DNA from: Gyromitra esculenta
Lineage: Eukaryota; Ascomycota; Pezizomycetes; Pezizales; Discinaceae
Reading direction: 5' to 3'
DNA length: 64,000 bases
Assembly (NCBI GenBank): GCA_038503075.1
Contig: JBCAML010000001.1
Coordinates: forward strand, 1,550,001 to 1,614,000
The notes below the pieces were generated by a model, which worked only from the letters and a program-made list of their open reading frames with translations, had not been told where the DNA came from and ran no database searches. Of the stretch, positions 23,192 to 33,650 are shown piece by piece. The position numbers and the translations under genes are program-made. Numbering within the stretch: position 1 is the stretch's first letter; every line of letters begins with the position of its first letter.

Positions 23192-23774
23192 ACCAGATCT
23201 CCTACGAAATATTTTGCGCATATGGTGGCAGTCGGACAATTTTCGAGGGGTTTCTTTCATTAGCTTTGTATTTGCGTTGTGCGCTGTTTTTCTTTCTTAT
23301 GTGTCATAAAAAATATGTTTATATCAAATCTCTATCTTACTTTGTATATTTCTAGCAATACGTGAGCTTAGGACAAGGCTCTGATTGTTAGCTTTGAAGA
23401 CAGCTTTGAGCGTGCTTAGACAATAAGGAATGGCAACAGCTGTCAATTTCCTAAGTATCAGCAGTCTATGATCTTATTAGATGAGTGAGATAGCTTCAGC
23501 CTTTAGTTGATTTTCCCGAAAACGATCTTGCTCGCGAAGGCTTTCAAGGTTGTTTAAAGTTCTTACAAGATTTCCAACTGTTCTTAGTTCATTTTTGGTT
23601 AGACGTCTGCCATCCTGAGTTGAGGGCCCGACTACATAGGCCATCACTCGAATAGTTGCTTCCACTCATTTAGAGAAGTAGCACAAACTAAACCCAAACT
23701 CCTTATGATTTTTTATTTCCCCACGACTATGACAGAAGATTGACAAAGTAAAATACAGAGCTCTAAAAGGAAAC
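23192..23774. other. Convergent 3' flanks of MET5 and RPL5
   Basis: AT-rich sequence between two stop codons. No gene is seen. Confidence 0.6.
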
Positions 23775-25200
23775 CTAAGCTTCTCTCTTCTCCGCGATCC
23801 TGGCTTTGACAGCCTCGCGCCTTTGCTCACGGGTTCTCTTCTTGAGTGCATACTTAGTGCTCTCGGCCTTCCAGTGATCCTTACCCCTACTGTCGGCTTC
23901 GGGGTCCGCAAGGTTCGGGTCTTCGCGGATCTTAGTGTGGGCATTCTCATAGACCTCCTCGAGGCCGTCGGCTATCGCGTTAAAAAAGGAATGTTAGTAA
24001 TTCAACTCGTTTGAAGGTAAGGGCTATGCATAAAACTGACCTTCAATACCAGAGTCAATGTACTTTCCGAACTGGGATTTGTAGCGCTCCTCGTCGTCAT
24101 CAGCGAGGGTCTCCATGTACTCAGCAACATGACCACCGAAGATGTATCTAAACAAAACATAACATTAAAAAATAGCTCCATATCTCGGATCACTAGCAGG
24201 CCCCACATACTTTCTCAACATGTCGGCATCCAATTCCTTAGTCTCAATGTCGAAACCAGGGAATCTGCTCTCGCTATGAGGAATATACAACCCACCATCA
24301 CTGGCACCTTTCATTGCACCAAATATACGGGCACCAGTCGAGGTCCTGTGGAGTCCAACATCCAAGTTGGCTTTGAAGGGGCGTCTCGTTTCTCCATCAA
24401 CATCTGCTGACTCAGTGACCTTGTATTCGCCATCGACCTCCTCAACACCAACGAATGATTCATGAAGACCAAGTTTAACAAGAGTACGGCGAGCAAGCAA
24501 CAGTCCAGTAGAATAGGCCGCAGCCCAGTTGGTCAACCCATGTTTGATTCCGTAGCGGGGAAGCTCGTGAGAGTAGGCACAGGCAAGGACCTTGTCACCT
24601 TGAATCTCGGAGCTGACGATTTGACAGATGATCTAGATGGTTACAAAAAAAAGATAGGCCAAACACCAAGAAGCAAAAACATTAGCCCACCTCCATTCAC
24701 ATTATAAACGTTGCCAAATAGACAAACGTCTTTTTCACTGAACTAAGCATTTCTGCTACTGTGTTCTAGAATTGCGAATGATCGAGGTACCGGGCATTGT
24801 TTCGCCTTGTTCTTCGTTCTTTCTTTCTAATTCTTGTTTTGCATGCAAGAACGGGGCTATTTGATAGGAGTGAGTCTAGCTAGAATAGGGACATACATCG
24901 CGGTTGGTGAAGCGGACAACGAGTCTGTACTTGGGAGCGTTGTACTTGTTCTTCGCCTGGGTGATTAACCGCTTACGAGCATAGTAATCGGTCTTTCCTT
25001 GCTGTCTACGTCTGTATTTTGTTTGATAACGAGAGAAGTAAGCTCTAGACTTGATGTTCTTTTGGAAAGGCTGTTAAGATTGTTAGCAAGGATTCGTCAC
25101 CCCGAAAAGTGAGTGGGTTTAGCAGAATGTACGATTTCACAAGTAGCTATTTATTCTACCATTGAAACCGACAAATCTCCTCTAAGAGTCTATATACCAT
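23775..25200 (-). CDS. RPL5: 60S ribosomal protein L5 (uL18)
   Basis: Five coding exons (25200-25198, 25070-24897, 24632-24211, 24147-24041, 23971-23775) join in frame to 300 aa, the usual length. The protein binds 5S rRNA and sits in the central protuberance of the large subunit. Hallmarks include [20 protein letters not shown] near the start, then [13 protein letters not shown], the [16 protein letters not shown] helix, and [20 protein letters not shown]. The tail is basic ([20 protein letters not shown]). The first coding exon appears to be the ATG alone, followed directly by a GTATAT donor; an alternative ATG-GTA lies at 25162-25160 but has a weaker start context. The second intron (264 nt) is the longest in the gene; I saw no clear snoRNA boxes in it. 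Confidence 0.93.
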
Positions 25201-26216
25201 TGTTTCTCGAATTGGCGATTGCCGTTGATGTTTTTTTTGGTGCTGATTATCGTTTGGTGGTTGTTACTCAACGTTGTTGTCGTCAGAACTTTTGGTGGAG
25301 CGAGGAAGGACGTCTGTGGGATTTCTTGCTCTGTGACTGCCAAACTTCGGCAAAAACTTAGTCAGCCATATAGCTTGGCATTTTAACCACGATTTCGATA
25401 TCTCATCCTTTTCGCCCATTTTTATTTTTCTGGATTTCTTTATTTCGTTGAAAGTGTTCCACGTTGAGCGTCCAGTGCTTCAATCTCTCCCAAGAAATGA
25501 CCCTGCATTAGTCCGCGTGATAGCTCCTGCTGCGAGACGTTTAGCGAGATGCCAAGTCTCACGTGATGGGTCAGGCCCGCCAAGAGTTACTGTTCCGAAC
25601 TTACCGGCATGCAAGTGGCTAAGAAAAAAAACACTGGGTTCCTTGACTGCATGTAATTTGACTTCCGGAAGGATCCGCCCCTCGCAATCGCCCTACGTAG
25701 AAACAGCGACGCATCGAAGTGGCACAAATATATCCGAGTGATTCCTTATGGAGCGACCAACAGAACCTGCATACGCTTGCTATATCTGTATGTAGTACCA
25801 TTAGACAAAATAGGGCAACGGGGATAAATAAGTCTTCTCACTACTGTACTTGCATCGGACTAATCTTCCCCCACTAGGACTCCCGTTATTGCAACGATCA
25901 AAGGGTAAATTCAAGCCTTTGCTCAAGATTTCTCTCCTTACAGGATCAGAGGTATCGGGGTTGGGGAAAATAACTGGCTACTGTCTAACCCGTTTCGCCT
26001 CTTGCCGTTTCTTCCGCTGGCTAGCTACCGTTACTTTTTCTTAAATACATTTCCCATTTACATAGCTCCTAAGCTAGGTGAAATATAAGGTGGAGTCAGA
26101 ACTGAGCCGTGGCTATTCTTGGCTTTAGCGGATTGCATATTCTAATGTGTAGAGCCTGTTTACTATACATCTGTGTCCTTTAACCTTCATCACCGGATAT
26201 ATGTAGCGGTGGTTAT
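25201..26216. other. Upstream region of RPL5, no gene seen
   Basis: Promoter side of RPL5 with a T-rich stretch near 25400-25440. Short frames only. Confidence 0.5.
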
Positions 26217-26339
26217 TGGTGGTGGCAATTCTGGGGTTTTGTTCACGCTATAACTTCGGTTGCATGTGACATTCTTGTACCAGATTTAAACAATGAAACA
26301 ATGATTTAACAAAAAAAAAAAAATGGTGGTGGCAATTCT
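26217..26339 (+). mobile_element. Short retroposed insertion with poly(A) tail and 16-bp target-site duplication
   Basis: The 16-mer TGGTGGTGGCAATTCT occurs at 26217-26232 and again, identical, at 26324-26339. Between the copies lie 91 bp ending in thirteen consecutive A (26311-26323) directly against the second copy. Duplicated target, insert and 3' poly(A) form the signature of LINE-type target-primed reverse transcription of a short RNA. The insert has no ORF, and I do not recognise its parent RNA. Confidence 0.7.
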
Positions 26340-27300
26340 ACGTGTAGCGGGCCATGGCATCAGGGAGCTACAGAGGTACGAGGGAAATATATCTTTAAAC
26401 AGCGAACTCTAGCTATCAAACCATTGACAATTCTAGAGGTGCATACTCCATAAGCATATCATCTCCAAGTTAAAACACCTATGTATCTGCTTACAAAAAC
26501 CCCAAATACCGAAACGCAGCTGGTCGAACCTATGTACCTCTCCCTAACTAGCAGGGTGTGCATAGCAATTCGAAAGCATTAGAAATCAAAGCCAAGTATA
26601 AGATCGTGCGTTGCCTGAAACCCACTCCACTGCTGTGAACTCTCCGAGAGTCGGCCCATTACCGGCATTCAGCAGGAAAGAACTAAAATAAAACAAAAAC
26701 AAAAATCTCAAGCTACCATTGGTCTGTAGCCAAAGATGTTAGGATTCCCATGTGGTCCACAACCAGAAGCAAGTTCCTAAACTACATGTACCAAATGGAA
26801 CGGTATATAATATTTGGCTGAAAGTGGTACGTTGGGAAGGGAGGGTAAGTAAGCGCCTGGAAACAACATCTACATGCAGTCAGTACCTACATGTCCAAAA
26901 CTGGATCAATTATACTGGCTTGTTCCCTTGTCGAAGAGCAAAGGCTACAGTACCCAAAAACACTGATGGCTTTCGCTTAGCCCCGTGCATGTACCACCAT
27001 GACATTATGGTTAACCGACCTATCGATTGCGACTAAATTACTGTGTTTCTAAATATAGCCACTACTACCTCGAACTTTGAATCCTGATTAGAGTTTGCGA
27101 CTTACGATGGCAAAAAATCCCGCTTAGGACGGCAAGCGAGTGCCTTGCACATACGAGAGTTCGCCTAGATCCGCTTGAAGGCGTGCTATTCCCCTTACCC
27201 AATTGCTCCGAGATGTGCAGGAAATAAGCTAGCATAGTCAACTGCTAATCACAAAAAAAACTCACTCGCAAATGCCTGCCATGTACCTGAATAATTCGAG
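26340..27300. other. Intergenic, no gene seen
   Basis: Contains one TACATGTA at 26783 and the distal promoter of the small secreted protein gene. The 94-codon frame at 26752-27036 has no recognisable features. Confidence 0.5.
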
Positions 27301-27309
27301 TATATAAAG
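27301..27309 (+). promoter_or_regulatory. TATA box of the small secreted protein gene
   Basis: TATATAAAG lies 90 bp upstream of the start codon, followed by a pyrimidine-rich CACTATCATCACC leader typical of fungal transcription starts. This is a strong core promoter by position and sequence. Confidence 0.6.
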
Positions 27310-27398
27310 AGAGCGTTTTCCCAGGCTCTATTTGTTTTCACTATCATCACCACTTCTCACAGTCCAAACCCCACTCCGTCTCAATACAAATAGCAACT

Positions 27399-28034
27399 AT
27401 GCATTTCGCCATCACTACCCTTTCCCTCCTCGGCCTTACCATCAGCGCGAGTGCTGCTGCAGTCCCAGCAACAGTTGAAAAGCGTGCTAGCGATTTCTGG
27501 CAACTCGTTGCAAAACCCGTCGACGACTCGACTGCCGCCGGAATCCCTCTTATTCTCGGTGTCCCATTTGATACCGACGCCAGCGTATGAATCATCCTCC
27601 TCTATCCTAATAGCCATAAAAAGGGTTCTAACATATTTTATCATAAATAGACATACCTCTCTACCGGCGACCCAACCGAAACCCTTTTGTGCTCTACACT
27701 CGAATCTGTCTTGGACTGGGATGGTAATACCCTCACCGGCATGAAGGTGGTTAACCATCCCGGCGTCACTCAAGATGTTTGGGCGTGGAAGACTATCGGG
27801 GTAAAATTTCTTTACACCAGCATCTGGATTGATATTACGGGGACCAGGGGCAATTGGTCGTTTGTTCAGGACGCAAACAGCAGCGACGAGCTTTTAGCCT
27901 TGAATGGGAACACAGTAGCAGGATACCAAACTGGTGTTTCCGGATCTAATATCTTCTTTGGGGACGATGTTCCTTCGGGCGAATACCCGATAACCTGGGC
28001 CGTGTTAGCGAAGGTGCCAGTCGAGTCTTGTTAG
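27399..28034 (+). CDS. Small secreted protein with Kex2 site
   Basis: Two exons, 27399-27584 and 27651-28034, with a 66-nt intron (GTATGA donor, AATAG acceptor), encode 189 aa. A clear signal peptide (MHFAITTLSLLGLTISASAAA) is followed by a short propeptide ending in KR at residues 28-29, a Kex2 processing site. The mature part has only two cysteines (76 and the C-terminal residue 189), which could form one disulfide. It is rich in Gly, Asp, Thr and Trp, with alternating strands such as GVKFLYTSIWIDITGTRGNW. No family is recognised. It sits alone in a gene-poor stretch behind a strong TATA box, consistent with a regulated extracellular protein. An effector or wall role is possible but unsupported. 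Confidence 0.8.
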
Positions 28035-28674
28035 AGTCTAGGGTTGCGAGGAATTGGGGAGGGGAGAGAGGGGGGACGGGGGGGAACATTGCTGTAACCA
28101 GCCTGAGCTCACTCATATACACCACTTGTTAGATAATGTTATCAAATGGAGAATGTTTGCTCGATAACATATTCAAGTCATATAGATCCTCAGATCTCAC
28201 TCGCCATTAAAAACCTAACCCTGTATGCTGACTAAGTTATGGCCTTGCTCTCACCATTTTAGTAGATATCTATATCCAACCACCCTTCTGTAGGCTTAGG
28301 ACGCGCACCAGGTACCAACACCGCCCGGTTGAAATACTGGCTATTATGTGGTATTCAACGCGTTCTTGGGAATATTGTAACTTATATTGTGCCATAGCCA
28401 TAGGCGGAGTCATACGATTAAGCTAAAATATGGAATAGATACCTAGTCCACTTCGATACCCTCTATCTACTTCGATAGCTACTGTAAAATATAGGCCATT
28501 GGTCTGGTGTGTAATTAACGTGACTCTGGACTAATAGTGACTGCTCACGTAGCTATAGTGTAGCAAACTCATTTTCAAGATTCCAGAGAAGCTAATACAT
28601 TTATGTCTTGGCGCGCCAAGCCGCGACGTAAGATGTTGGTTTTAACGCGCTTTGCATGGTTTAGGGATATCAAA

Positions 28675-28755
28675 ATGAGAAGGACCGGTCAGAAAGGGTG
28701 CTTCCGCTGTCGTTTCAGACGCAGATCCACAGGCTGCGGGCGCAAGGCCGAATGA
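28675..28755 (+). pseudogene. Possible relic of a Zn2Cys6 transcription-factor N-terminus
   Basis: A 26-codon frame starts MRRTGQKGCFRCRFRRRS, like the opening of a fungal Zn(II)2Cys6 cluster (GC-x2-CR-x-RR). The next Cys is two residues too far along, only three of the six cysteines are present, and a stop follows. No further coding sequence is seen downstream. It may be a decayed fragment or chance. Confidence 0.25.
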
Positions 28756-29571
28756 GAATCCTGGAACGCAGCAATCTTCCTCTCGTTTCTTACCCTGGCC
28801 CTACCCCATCTTCGCTTCATCCTGTCAAATAGAATCCGCATGCCTATATAATAGATGAGAAATGTTTTACCTTGAGGTACCCCGATGCTAGGCGTGAGCA
28901 TAGTATCAAACTTAGGAAATCAAAAAAATATTGACTGGAGCAAGGTATCAGTCTCCGCGGTACGCTTGTACCTGCTCTCCGATGCGCATGAAAATTTGCT
29001 GTGACATAACTATAAGACATTGCGCACAGATACATGATCATGAATGGCTCAATTGATCAAGCAATATGATTCAGAACACAGATATCCTATGAGCCAGGTG
29101 TAGTTCTCAGCATCCCACGCAAATAGAATCGAGCCACGTCCGTTAAAGTTCTACGATTCAATAGGCCGAGCAAAGCAATAGAAGGTCTGCGATCCCATTA
29201 AAAAAAAAGGTTGTTTTTGTTTTGTGCTTATTCCGGTTTGTGTTGCCAACAAAGCCATGGTGGGGAAACAGGCATAAAGTTGTTTTGGTGTTTTGGACGG
29301 GTCGGGTCAGCCCGAGCGCTCGTGTTCCAGGTTCCAGCTCTGTTGCGCATTCCCACCGCCATTGCTTTTGCGGCACTGTTCTGTCAAAACCCCGTGGGAG
29401 ATTAGTGATATCAAAAAAAGGTTATTAGGGGTATTATCTACCAGCTGAACTTATGAAATAGCACAAACCGCCACACTCTTCGTTATTTATATGCTGACCC
29501 CAACCCAGGCCTGACGATTAAAACACCCCACTCAGAAGCTCTAACAATACCCCCCCCAAAAAACAGCTATA
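28756..29571. other. Intergenic, no gene seen
   Basis: Short overlapping frames on both strands, none with motifs. The last 60 bp are the leader of the F-box/ankyrin gene. Confidence 0.5.
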
Positions 29572-30486
29572 ATGTCACTCCTCGCGTTCCCCAACGAGCT
29601 TATTCTCAACGTAGCTGAGGACCTCCCTCTAAAAGCACTCAATTCTCTTATCCAGACCAGCCACCGCCTCGCCTATCTTCTGACCCCGCTCCTCCACAAG
29701 AATGCCACCAAACCCGTAAACGGGCTCCCAGCCCTCTGCTGGGCAGCTTCCAGGGGCCACAAACCACTAGTCCAGCTGTTACTGAAAAAGAACGTACCTA
29801 TCGAGGCTAAAGACGGAACTACATGCATGAACGCCCTCATTTTGGCTGCCCGGAAGGGTCACGAAGAGATTGTTCGGATATTGCTGGATGGAGGCGCAGA
29901 TATCAACTCTCAGGAGCTATATGACGGTCTTACCGCACTCCACTGGGCGGCGCGATTAGGGCATGAATCGATAGTGCGACTTTTATTAGAGCGAGGGGCA
30001 GATGTCAACCGTCTGGATAGTCTCGGCTCATACTTGGTCCGACCGTACTGTCGATTCCAATCGTTACCGCTTCCCTCCAAGAGGCACGTTATGGGTAGAA
30101 ACAACACCGCGCTTCACTGGGCTGCTTATGCTGGATTTCATTCGGTCGCTAGGGTACTCCTCGAGAACGGTGCCAACATAGATGTCGAAAACAGCCTTCA
30201 GGATACACCGCTTATCATTGCGACGGCGGTAGGTTCAGAGAGCACGATAAGGGTATTGGTCGACGGGGGGGCGGATATTGATGCCCAAAATCTACGGGGT
30301 TGGAGTGCGCTACACTGGGCGGTCAGGCGTGGACTTGAGGCATCTATGAAGTTATTTCTAGAGAAAGGCGCGAACGACTTGTTGCAGGACAATGGAGGAC
30401 TGTCGCCGTACGCTAGGATGTACACCAAGAAACAAGCTTATTCATTGGTCCGGGACAATCAGAGTGGAAGGCCAATAGCTTCATAA
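29572..30486 (+). CDS. F-box-like ankyrin repeat protein
   Basis: A single-exon frame of 304 aa. Residues 3-45 (LLAFPNELILNVAEDLPLKALNSL, then a Leu-rich helix with SHRLAYLL) look like an F-box. About six ankyrin repeats follow, with typical cores such as LTALHWAARLGHESIVRLLL and NTALHWAAYAGFHSVARVLL. F-box/ankyrin proteins usually present substrates to SCF ubiquitin ligases; the substrate is unknown. Between repeats three and four there is an insertion (SYLVRPYCRFQSLPLPSKRH) that breaks the repeat spacing. A 54-nt in-frame segment there (30046-30099) begins GTACTG and ends GGTAG and could be an unrecognised or retained intron. Such proteins are often expanded and fast-evolving in fungi. The gene is isolated in a gene-poor stretch. 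Confidence 0.85.
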   Translation: MSLLAFPNELILNVAEDLPLKALNSLIQTSHRLAYLLTPLLHKNATKPVNGLPALCWAASRGHKPLVQLLLKKNVPIEAKDGTTCMNALILAARKGHEEIVRILLDGGADINSQELYDGLTALHWAARLGHESIVRLLLERGADVNRLDSLGSYLVRPYCRFQSLPLPSKRHVMGRNNTALHWAAYAGFHSVARVLLENGANIDVENSLQDTPLIIATAVGSESTIRVLVDGGADIDAQNLRGWSALHWAVRRGLEASMKLFLEKGANDLLQDNGGLSPYARMYTKKQAYSLVRDNQSGRPIAS

Positions 30487-32682
30487 TAGCTACTATTATT
30501 GCGTTGTGGGGGCTCTTGCAGAATTTCTTGGGGTTTGGGACTCTTTTGTGGCAGATTAGAACGGTTAAGATGTAATTTTTTTCTTCTTCTTTCGGAATTG
30601 GAGTTGTGTGTTTTTGCGTGGAGGCTTTTTGTCGATTTACTGGACTGAACAGAATGATATTTTTCTCGGACTACTGTTATGCACGGTATTTAGCTTTTTT
30701 TTCCCTCTCTATTTTATAGGACTGTTTGGGGGTGAAAAGATAGGGTGAAGGAAACTCACTGATCAATTAAAGTATTTTATCCTAGTAGTCGAATTTAGGA
30801 TTGATATGTCAGTGTGAACTTTTAATTGCAGGAACCGGAATAGTCTTCCACAATCCTCGTCGTTTATGTTACTTCGCCTCAATTACATGTAATTCCCGAA
30901 GTCGGTGCTGGACCCGGTAGCTATAGTAAGCTAGATGTAGATGTACATACAGGTAGCTAAACAGTAAAGCTGCTAGTGCAGTTACAGATGAAGATAAGCT
31001 ACACTTAATCCATCGCGCGGGCCAACAACATGTAGTTTTAAACACGCAATTCATATCCCAAACCCCATAACCTCATCAGCGAAACAGTTGCAACACACAT
31101 ACAGTCATCGTTCATAGAATCAAAGAAACAAAAAACCAAACCCATAATAGTACATTGGATTCCATGTTTTTTGTTTTGCGAGCTTTGTGTTTTTTTTGCT
31201 CTTAAGAAGTACCATAACCTCCGGATTGAATGCACCTAATGAATAAACAACAACATTGGATTCCAACTGATGAAACAGATCCAACCACCCACCTGTTCTA
31301 CAAAACCATCTCGGTCGGGCTAGACTTCGAGTTCCCCCCCGGTTTATAAGGATACTCTTGCATTATTTCTAGTCTTGACACTACTCCTATAGGGCGATTG
31401 TGTTTGTGGGGAGGGACTATGTCTGTGACGTCATACGCACTGAAGGGGCGCGGAGCTATCCGATTTACTCTGCTATCTCCAGAACTTGGAACTACATGCA
31501 TCCCCTTCCCCAAAAATTATATCCTTCGAGATAGCTATTAAAGCGTGTGGCATAGCTCCTTATTCGCCCACTATAAATATTAGAATCGGGGGGGTTCCAC
31601 TTTTTTTTGGGGGGGGCTGGGGGAGGTGAATCCTCGACTCGGGTAGTCCCATTTTAAAAACGCTATGAGAATACGAGCAGAATTGTGTTCAGTCTGATAC
31701 GGCAATTCGCCAGGCCCCGCATCACCAAGAGTCCGTTTCCCAAGCCTAGGGGGTTTGATAAAAGCTAGCTTAATGATATGGCATAGATCGAGTCTGGGAG
31801 TGTACACGTCCAGAAGTGTTCAACTGGACTATTAGAGACCTTGTATAACCCATACCTTAGTATACAGTATATAAGTTCTAAGGGTATTATTATAACACTG
31901 GGAGTGGTACTGTGTCTAGGGCGGTACGAGTGAATTCCCTCCACCGATAGTCAAGTTAAGATAACGCAAGTGAGGATTTGTGGACCAGTTTGATTAAGCC
32001 CTATTAATGATAAAGCCCACGAGTCCACTGACTCGACCAAAACTCCGCGAGATGCTATACAATAGCCAACAGACGGCTCCGTTCCCATGTTCGGTTTTAG
32101 GTGTGCAGTCCTTCCGTAGTTTTCGTGGGTTCACTACATAGATATAAACATAGTCTTAGGAGCCCACGACCTTCACGTCTGTCCTAAGCTACTCTTCACA
32201 AAAAATAACCAGCCCTCCTATTTGTGGTTACGACTCAGTCCATAATATATTTATAAATCACTAGAAACCCCCCAATGCAGCCGTAAGATAGACTCACCAT
32301 ATCCAATCCACATAACGTGAAGCTGATGCAAAACAAAAAACCAAGAATAAAGAATAAAGAATAAAATAGAGATACAGGATATATAGTTTTCCCTTATCGC
32401 TCCCTTTCCACCCCTCCGGATTGTCATGTTCACATATTATGATAGACACTAAACATCAGAAAGTTCTATTCATAGTTTCTGAAGAAACGCCGAACCGCTA
32501 TAAGTTAAGACGAGACTATGCATATTCCCTAAATCCAGAATCCCTAATATCCCAGACGTGAATCACCATTATCCGCCCCAACCTCAACTAAATACTGTTT
32601 TTCCACATCTTGCTCATTCCCCTTTGGCATATTAGTCATTACCCCATATTCCCACCTTAATCAAACCGTTCCCCACCCCACC
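30487..32682. other. Gene-poor AT-rich interval
   Basis: Over 2 kb without a supported gene. TACATGTA occurs at 30884. Only short frames without motifs. Confidence 0.5.
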
Positions 32683-33650
32683 TCAAACGGGTGGCAAACT
32701 CGACCTCCTGCTTCCCATACTCCTCCTCTCATCTTCACTCCTCCTAAACTTGCTCCCCAACCTCTCCCATCCCTCGGTACCCTGCCAATACTCACTATTA
32801 ACACCAACCAACGCCCTCCCCAACCGTCCCTCCCACCCATCCGCATAATTCCTTCCTGAAAATGGCGCTTCCCCCGGTGTCGCATTATCCCTCACGACGT
32901 TCCTCGCAAACGCCAACACAATGAGTATAAAGTACGAGCGCACGACCCACAAAACACTAATAATCAGAATGCTTGTGATGCTCTCCGGCTGCAGCACGCC
33001 AGATGACAGAAACGACGTTCCGGCACCATCCACATTAGTCCCGACAGCAACAGCGTCTTGTCCGTCTGCCGTAGGGAAGGTTACAATATCGACACGGCTG
33101 ACGTTGTATACCGGACTAGTAAAGCCGGAGTTTTCATCGATCGTTTTTCCGACTGAGCCGAGGGGGCCGGAAGTGGAGAGGTGAGAAGAAGAGAGTACCA
33201 GGAACCAGGATATGCCGAAGAGGATGGTGTAGAGTGCGTTGATGAGCGAATCGGCGACGTAGAGGTAGGCGAATGAGAGAGCTGCGAGGGGATCGCGTTT
33301 GTGGAGGCGTGGAGAAAGTGCGACGAGGACGCCACAGAGGATAAGGGAGTAGATATACATTGAGAGCTGGAGGGCGGATATTTCGGCGCCTGGGGGGGGG
33401 CGAGTTAGGGCTTGGCGGAAAGAGGGGAGGGGGAGGGAGAGAGGTTACCTGTGAAGATTGCAAGAATACCGTAGATACCCGAGACCTTGTTGAGTAGTGC
33501 ACTCATCAAAATCAACTCGGCGCCATTCTGGAGATCGAAGAGACCAAGGAAATGCTACAGTCTATGTCAGCCGGCTGTGAGGCCTCGAAATGGAAATACG
33601 GTACCAACCGTTGGCCGCGGTATCCGCAGGAAGCGGAGTGAGAGAACCAT
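32683..33650 (-). CDS. KEI1: Inositol phosphorylceramide synthase regulatory subunit Kei1
   Basis: Three exons (33650-33609, 33554-33449, 33389-32683) encode 284 aa. The N-terminus reads LRFLRIPRPT, then FLGLFDLQNGAELI, NKVSGIYGILAIFTG and AEISALQLSMYIYSL, matching the Kei1 family. There are four hydrophobic segments (about 20-50, 55-75, 85-110 and 190-215), with a lumenal loop of variable sequence between the third and fourth. The tail is cytosolic and basic/Ser-rich. Kei1 supports the Golgi enzyme Aur1 that makes inositol phosphorylceramide, and in yeast it is cut by Kex2. The first donor (GTTGGT) is weak but is the only one that keeps frame with the conserved second exon. The second intron has a C-run acceptor. 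Confidence 0.82.

Noticed and set aside
25160..25162. Alternative ATG-GTA first exon for RPL5
   Set aside because: T at -3 and a GTAGAA donor are weaker than A at -3 with GTATAT at 25200, though not excluded.
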